Below are positions 59,489 to 64,000 of a stretch of DNA of 64,000 nt, piece by piece (the stretch's first letter is position 1; each line of letters starts with the position of its first letter). Position numbers and translations under genes: made by a program. Below the pieces are notes generated by a model. The model did no database searches, was not told the origin of the DNA, and saw nothing but the letters and a program-made list of their open reading frames with translations. Origin of the DNA: Paracyclopina nana (taxonomy: Eukaryota > Arthropoda > Copepoda > Cyclopoida > Cyclopettidae); assembly GCA_019096065.1 (NCBI GenBank), contig JAGUCH010000001.1, positions 4,278,001 to 4,342,000 on the forward strand, given 5' to 3'.

Positions 59489-61462
59489 TTAGAAATGCTT
59501 CTTTCCTCCCTTCTTCTTAGCCTTGTTGTGAGGCTTTCGCTGCTGCTGCCGAGGACCCTGAGGAGTTTCTTGCACCTGAGGACTTTTTGGGATAGCTCCA
59601 AGACCAGCCGCAGACTTCTTCGAGTAGTCAAATGCTTCACCTTGGCCAACTGCATTGCCCTGAGCTCCAGTGAACTTTTCACCCTTGCGCCGCTCTTTTC
59701 TTGTCCGTCTGTAGCCAGTTCGTTCCTTCCTTGGGACCCACCTCTCAGGGTCTGGATCTACATTTGGATTGTAGTTTTTAGGCAACTTCTTCTTCCTCTT
59801 CTTTTTCTTCTTCTTCTTACTAAGGTCTTCCAAGATTTGCTCAGGAGTTTGAGGCTTGGGGGAGGCTGGCTTTCCCACAGCTACACTCTTTTTCCCATAT
59901 TTGCTCATGGTAGCAGTAGCCTCCAAAGCATCCACATCGACAGCCTTTGCAGCAAAATCAGGGAGTTTTTTCGATACTTCCATAGCCTTCTTCAAATCAA
60001 ACTTGGCATATGCTAACACAAGTTGGGCCAAGGTGGTCTTATCCTTAGGATTAGCTTTCAGTAGCTCCTCAAGAGACTTGGCAGCAACACTAGGCTCGTC
60101 GCCTTTAAGGTGAAACTCTGCAGTTTTTCTCCACACAAGAGTCATGTCCTCCTTGCTGATATTGCTGGACTTGTCTGACACAGTCTCTTTCAAAAGTTTG
60201 GCAGCCTTGACCCTGTCATCATTGGCCAAGTAAAGGCTCACAAGTGCAGACAAAATACCAGTTTGGTGTCTCACTGAGCTAGGAAGCCTCTCTAGGATGG
60301 CTATTGTGGCAGGAACATCACCCTTTTCAAGCAGAACTTGGGCAGCAATAAGGACTCTCTCGAGGTCTTTTCCCTTTTTGCTAGCCATCAATAAGTCAAT
60401 GGCCTCTTGAGTTTTGCCTGACCTGGCTAAAACAGCAACCATAATGAGCTCACGATCAGCATCATCATAGAACTTGCCAAAATTTTCAGCGAGCTCTTTG
60501 ACCAAAGTTGAACACAAGTCCACTTGGTTGGTGTACATTGCCAGAAGTGCATTGTTACGTGCAATTGCTGCTCTATGGCTGGTGGTCAACTTGTGCTCCA
60601 AACCTTCCACAGTTGCAGCCTTGATCTTCTTCTTTGAATCAAAAATGTTCTGGTCCTTATTGATGGCAACCAGATTATTGGAAGCCACAGCAACAAGGCC
60701 AATATCAGCTGGTTTTGACTTCAAAACAGAGTTGAAGATGGCCTGAGCCTCTCTATCCCGTCCACCTTGCATTTGAATTGCAAATCCAGCTTGAACACGA
60801 ATGATGCCTGTTTCACGTTCAATTTCTTCCTCATCTGCTTCCTCCTCATGCATCATATCCTTGCACATCTTCTCTGCTTTCTTTAAGGCCTCTTCGGCCT
60901 CAGCATATTCACCATGAGCAAGCAATTGACACCCCCTGTTGTAGCACATTTCATAGGACTCATCCTCCTCAGTGATGGGAGCCTCACTCACATAAACTGC
61001 AGCAGCTTGAAGATTAGTGAGTCGCTCCTGCTCAAAATCATCAGAAGTTTGCTTGATGATCTCTCGGTAAAGAGAATAGCACTCTTCATATTGTTCCAGC
61101 CTGTAGAATATCTGAGCACGCAACTCTTTGATCCGGTCAGATTTCTGCTTGGAGCCGTCAAGAACAGCCAAAGCTTCCTCAGGTTGGTTATCTCGGTACA
61201 AACAATAGGCTTTCTCAAAAGTCAGGTCCAGATTTGTGAAATGGGTGTCATCAATTTGCTTGTAAGCTTCGGTGAACTTGCCCGTTTGCATGAGGCACAC
61301 CATCTTGCAATGGAAGGCTGTCTCATCCTTAGGGTCAACATTGAGGATCTTGTTGCATACTTTTAGAGCTTTGTCAAAATCTCCAGTTTTCTCAAGCTTG
61401 GATAGCTCCATGTACATGGCGGATGTGTCAACAGCCTCCTTCTGGCCTTTTTTATCAGCCAT
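59489..61462 (-). CDS. Srp72: Signal recognition particle subunit SRP72
   Basis: 657 aa without introns. SRP72 pairs with SRP68 and binds SRP RNA in the particle that takes nascent secretory proteins to the ER. About residues 10-530 are tetratricopeptide-type helical repeats (for example MYMELSKLEKTGDFDKALKV and AYCLYRDNQPEEALAVL). Then a Lys run (KKKKKKKRKKKLPKNYNPN) and the conserved RNA-binding block PNVDPDPERWVPRKER with the RRTRKERRKGEKFTGAQG part at about 560-620, and a basic tail. The size fits (human 671). It is single-exon while animal SRP72 genes usually have several introns, so intron loss or a retrocopy that replaced the parent is possible; the frame is fully intact. Confidence 0.96.
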   Translation of the reverse strand: MADKKGQKEAVDTSAMYMELSKLEKTGDFDKALKVCNKILNVDPKDETAFHCKMVCLMQTGKFTEAYKQIDDTHFTNLDLTFEKAYCLYRDNQPEEALAVLDGSKQKSDRIKELRAQIFYRLEQYEECYSLYREIIKQTSDDFEQERLTNLQAAAVYVSEAPITEEDESYEMCYNRGCQLLAHGEYAEAEEALKKAEKMCKDMMHEEEADEEEIERETGIIRVQAGFAIQMQGGRDREAQAIFNSVLKSKPADIGLVAVASNNLVAINKDQNIFDSKKKIKAATVEGLEHKLTTSHRAAIARNNALLAMYTNQVDLCSTLVKELAENFGKFYDDADRELIMVAVLARSGKTQEAIDLLMASKKGKDLERVLIAAQVLLEKGDVPATIAILERLPSSVRHQTGILSALVSLYLANDDRVKAAKLLKETVSDKSSNISKEDMTLVWRKTAEFHLKGDEPSVAAKSLEELLKANPKDKTTLAQLVLAYAKFDLKKAMEVSKKLPDFAAKAVDVDALEATATMSKYGKKSVAVGKPASPKPQTPEQILEDLSKKKKKKKRKKKLPKNYNPNVDPDPERWVPRKERTGYRRTRKERRKGEKFTGAQGNAVGQGEAFDYSKKSAAGLGAIPKSPQVQETPQGPRQQQRKPHNKAKKKGGKKHF

Positions 61463-62370
61463 TGTTTAAAACTTTTAACAGACAGTCCTAAGAACTCCAC
61501 ACAGCACACTTTTCACTAGCTTTGACAGATCGAAAATAAGGCTGTTCTTTGAAATATTCCTCAAGGCTGACTTTGTTGTAGATATATTCACCTTTCAACC
61601 ATCACATTTTAAGGAATAATTACATATTTCACTTCTTGAATGCTATACATTCAAATTATCCTATACATTTAGGATTTGGTCCAAATGAAATGAAAATGTA
61701 GCATGAGAAAAGATGCACTGCTACCGCAAACAGTCCACGTCGCTCTATAGACAAAAGTATCATAACAATGATACGCCATCAAGTGACATTACTGGAGAAA
61801 TACTTGGGATTTCAGGGTTCACGGTTTACACAACCGTACTACTTTTTTGAGGCTGAATTTAAAAAGAAGAATCAAAATAATCTCCAGACTTCTCAATTGG
61901 AGTGCCAAAAAACTGGCTCCATTGATCTTAATGATTTCTAACAGTTTAGAAAACTTGTAGCCAACACGAAACTAAAAAAATTGCTAATGCACACAAAAAT
62001 TGCCCTAAGATCGGTCCTTTTTTTTATCCTTTTCTTGTTAGACGATGTAAAAGATCCAAAATTCACTGCACGCTCACATCAAGGGATCTTGTAGCACTGA
62101 ATTTTGAATCGACTACTCCCTAATCCCAAATGTTTCAACTTTCCCTCCGCTAGGCGTGCTACTTGCGTTTGTTATTGTTATGTTACTGTTGTGAATTTTG
62201 TTGAATTCGCGAAAGGTTTGGCGGAAAAAACTCTTCATGTTGTTGCGTCGGAATATTTTATTTTCAGTACTTTCTACTCGTAGTCAGCTGATCCAATGAA
62301 GGGAAACTGCGACTAGCTTGTCGCACTGGAAGTTTTTCGCAATTCCTTACCACTTCGGCGTCGGTCTATC
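61463..62370. promoter_or_regulatory. Shared upstream region of SRP72 and CHIP
   Basis: About 900 bp between divergent start codons, no gene inside. Likely holds both promoters. A TCAGTA near 62266 resembles an initiator before CHIP; no TATA box seen. Confidence 0.45.
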
Positions 62371-63451
62371 ATGTCGAAGAATCTCAGTGACAAAGAGCTC
62401 AAGGATCAGGGCAACAAGTTGTTTTCGTCCCGTAATTATGACGGAGCTATTGACAGTTACACCAAGGCAATTCTGAAGAACCCCAGTGTTCCGCATTACT
62501 ATACCAACAGAGCATTGTGCTATTTGAACCAGAAGAGATGGCCGCAAGCGATCCAAGACTCAAAAATGGCTCTGGAACGGGATCCCAACCTTGTCAAGGG
62601 GCATTTTTATTTGGGTAATTTATGCTGCGTTTGCCTTTGTTCCAGCTTGACATCAAGGCCCTTTGTTTCTTTCTTTCTCTGCAGGCAAGGCCTTACTTGA
62701 AAGGGACAGCCTCGATGAAGCAATAAAGCATTTACAGCGAGCCAACGATCTTGCCAAAGAACAAAAACTTAACTTTGGAGATGACATAGCCATACAATTG
62801 CGAATTGCCAGGAAGAAAAGGTGGAATATTCAGGAGGAGAAGCGTATTCAGCAAGAAATCGAACTTCAAACATACCTAAATAGACTTATTCTCGAGGACA
62901 GAGACAGAAAAATAGAGGAACTTAGGAAAACGGGAGAGGATGTCGACTTGCAGGTAACAAGACCAGAGTTTCAGAATTATAGCAGTGTGCGTTGCTTTAC
63001 AACGTTATGCATTAAGGCCACTAATTGAAGCACTTAACTTTTTTCTGATTCAGTCAAGCGCTTGGGCTTTTATTTTGCTGCTTGCAATTGATTAGCGTTT
63101 ATGCTGATTAAGAGTTGGAATTTTCAGGTAGAGCTGGTTGAAATTGACACAGACCGTAGAGTATCAGAAGTCAGTCAGCTGTTTGCTAAAGTCGATGATC
63201 GTAGGCAGAAGAGAGACGTGCCGGATTTTCTTTGTGGCAAAATCAGTTTTGAGATTCTTAAAGAGCCAGTCATCACACCCTCTGGGATTACATACGATCG
63301 TAAAGATATCGAGGAGCATTTGCAACGCGTAGGTCACTTTGATCCAGTGACGCGGACTAAGCTGACTCAAGATCAACTCATTCCCAATTACGCTATGAAA
63401 GAAGTTGTGGACTCGTTCATGCTGGAAAACGAGTGGGCTCACGATTTTTAA
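62371..63451 (+). CDS. STUB1: CHIP/STUB1, co-chaperone E3 ubiquitin ligase
   Basis: Three exons: 62371-62614, 62685-62953 and 63128-63451, phases match, 278 aa. CHIP binds the C-termini of Hsp70 and Hsp90 through its TPR domain and ubiquitylates their clients. TPR domain about residues 5-115 (KDQGNKLF in the form [35 protein letters not shown]; the carboxylate-clamp Lys and Asn are present). A charged coiled-coil hairpin follows ([20 protein letters not shown]). The U-box is at about 201-275: [36 protein letters not shown], and [16 protein letters not shown], ending EWAHDF. Fly CHIP has 289 aa, human 303. Confidence 0.97.
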
Positions 63452-63590
63452 ATGAGCTTTTCAATACTATTTTCACAGTGCAAAAAATTATATACGTATA
63501 TGATGATATAGTACGATTTCCTTCCTTATCTTCAGCTTGTTTATGACACATGACAACACAAATCTACATAGAGAAATCGAGAGGTGTAAT

Positions 63591-63596
63591 AATAAA
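63591..63596 (+). terminator. Poly(A) signal of CHIP
   Basis: AATAAA 140 nt after the CHIP stop codon. Confidence 0.55.
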
Positions 63597-63820
63597 TTCA
63601 AGCTGACATTAAATATTATTTATTGCACCTGCTTAGTTTTACATCATCATGCTATTGTTTTATACTCTTTAATTCCTTCGAGATGACAAACGCGTTGTTA
63701 CAGCCATTTATCTCATATAACTACTTCAAAGTCTTCTAATTCCTTTCAAATCAAGACTTGTTCGGATTGATTAAAACTGGTGAGATCTGGACGAAAATTA
63801 CAACAGATGAGGAAAAATAC

Positions 63821-63930
63821 CGGTCACATAGATCACTTTTGAATTCCAGCTCGAGCTTGTTGTAATAGGGAGTCAAAATCGTTGCCACAGTGCCCATAAG
63901 GCCGACGACGACGACTGTCAAATCCAGAAT
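63821..63930 (-). CDS. Possible exon of a membrane protein gene leaving the window
   Basis: On the minus strand a TCCTCCTTGCAG acceptor precedes an open stretch reading ILDLTVVVVGLMGTVATIL, a likely membrane span, then TPYYNKLELEFKSDLCDR and a donor-like CG before GTATTT. The frame also stays open upstream to an ATG at 63966 and downstream to a stop at 63751, so a tiny complete ORF cannot be excluded. No family recognised. The rest of such a gene would lie right of 64000. Confidence 0.3.
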
Positions 63931-64000
63931 CTGCAAGGAGGAATTGTTGCCGCTCGATTGCATCATAAAATCATAAATTCCAGTTTCAATATCTCACCAA

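Noticed and set aside
60474-61366. Plus-strand frames of 90 and 150 aa
   Set aside because: They are antisense to SRP72.

Overview
The window is nuclear DNA from an animal, most likely an arthropod. Genes are split by short GT-AG introns, codon use and intergenic AT content are eukaryotic, and a CHK/EcKinase-like (EcKL) gene sits beside Medea/SMAD4, RPB4, SRP72 and CHIP genes. BEL/Pao and Gypsy retroelements are present. The species cannot be assigned from the sequence.

Left part (1-31.5 kb) is gene-poor. Three minus-strand exons (25339-24332, about 9876-9753 and 6090-5947) look like parts of one or more genes for Ser/Asn/Gln-rich proteins. The first and last have matching splice phase. Between them lies a complete 10.3-kb Gypsy-type LTR element (12330-22674, minus orientation, 4-bp target duplication ATAA). 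It has gag, protease, RT/RNase H, integrase and an env-like 3' region. All are broken by frame changes although the two LTRs look identical. At 29293-31487 is a very AT-rich 2.2-kb element with inverted termini and a 170-bp tandem repeat.

Middle part (31.9-50 kb): a four-exon EcKL gene (31967-36371) carries two palindromic hairpin insertions in its coding exons. Each is flanked by a 3-bp duplication, and removing both leaves a perfect 428-codon frame. A BEL/Pao-type element (37443-41597, identical 200-bp LTRs, 5-bp duplication AGTTA) has lost most of pol but carries an open reading frame derived from the N-terminal part of angiotensin-converting enzyme. A GC-richer stretch (about 43.8-48.3 kb) precedes an orphan seven-transmembrane receptor gene (48515-49903).

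Right part (52.9-64 kb) is gene-dense: an unrecognised 185-aa Ser-rich protein gene (minus), SMAD4/Medea (minus), RPB4 followed after only 4 nt by GTDC1 (plus), SRP72 (minus) and CHIP/STUB1 (plus). SMAD4-RPB4 and SRP72-CHIP are head-to-head pairs that may share promoters. The RPB4-GTDC1 arrangement has almost no room for separate transcription units and may be dicistronic.

The most notable observations are the palindromic insertions in the EcKL exons (a possible transposon or introner family), the capture of an ACE fragment by a BEL element, and the 4-nt RPB4-GTDC1 spacing.
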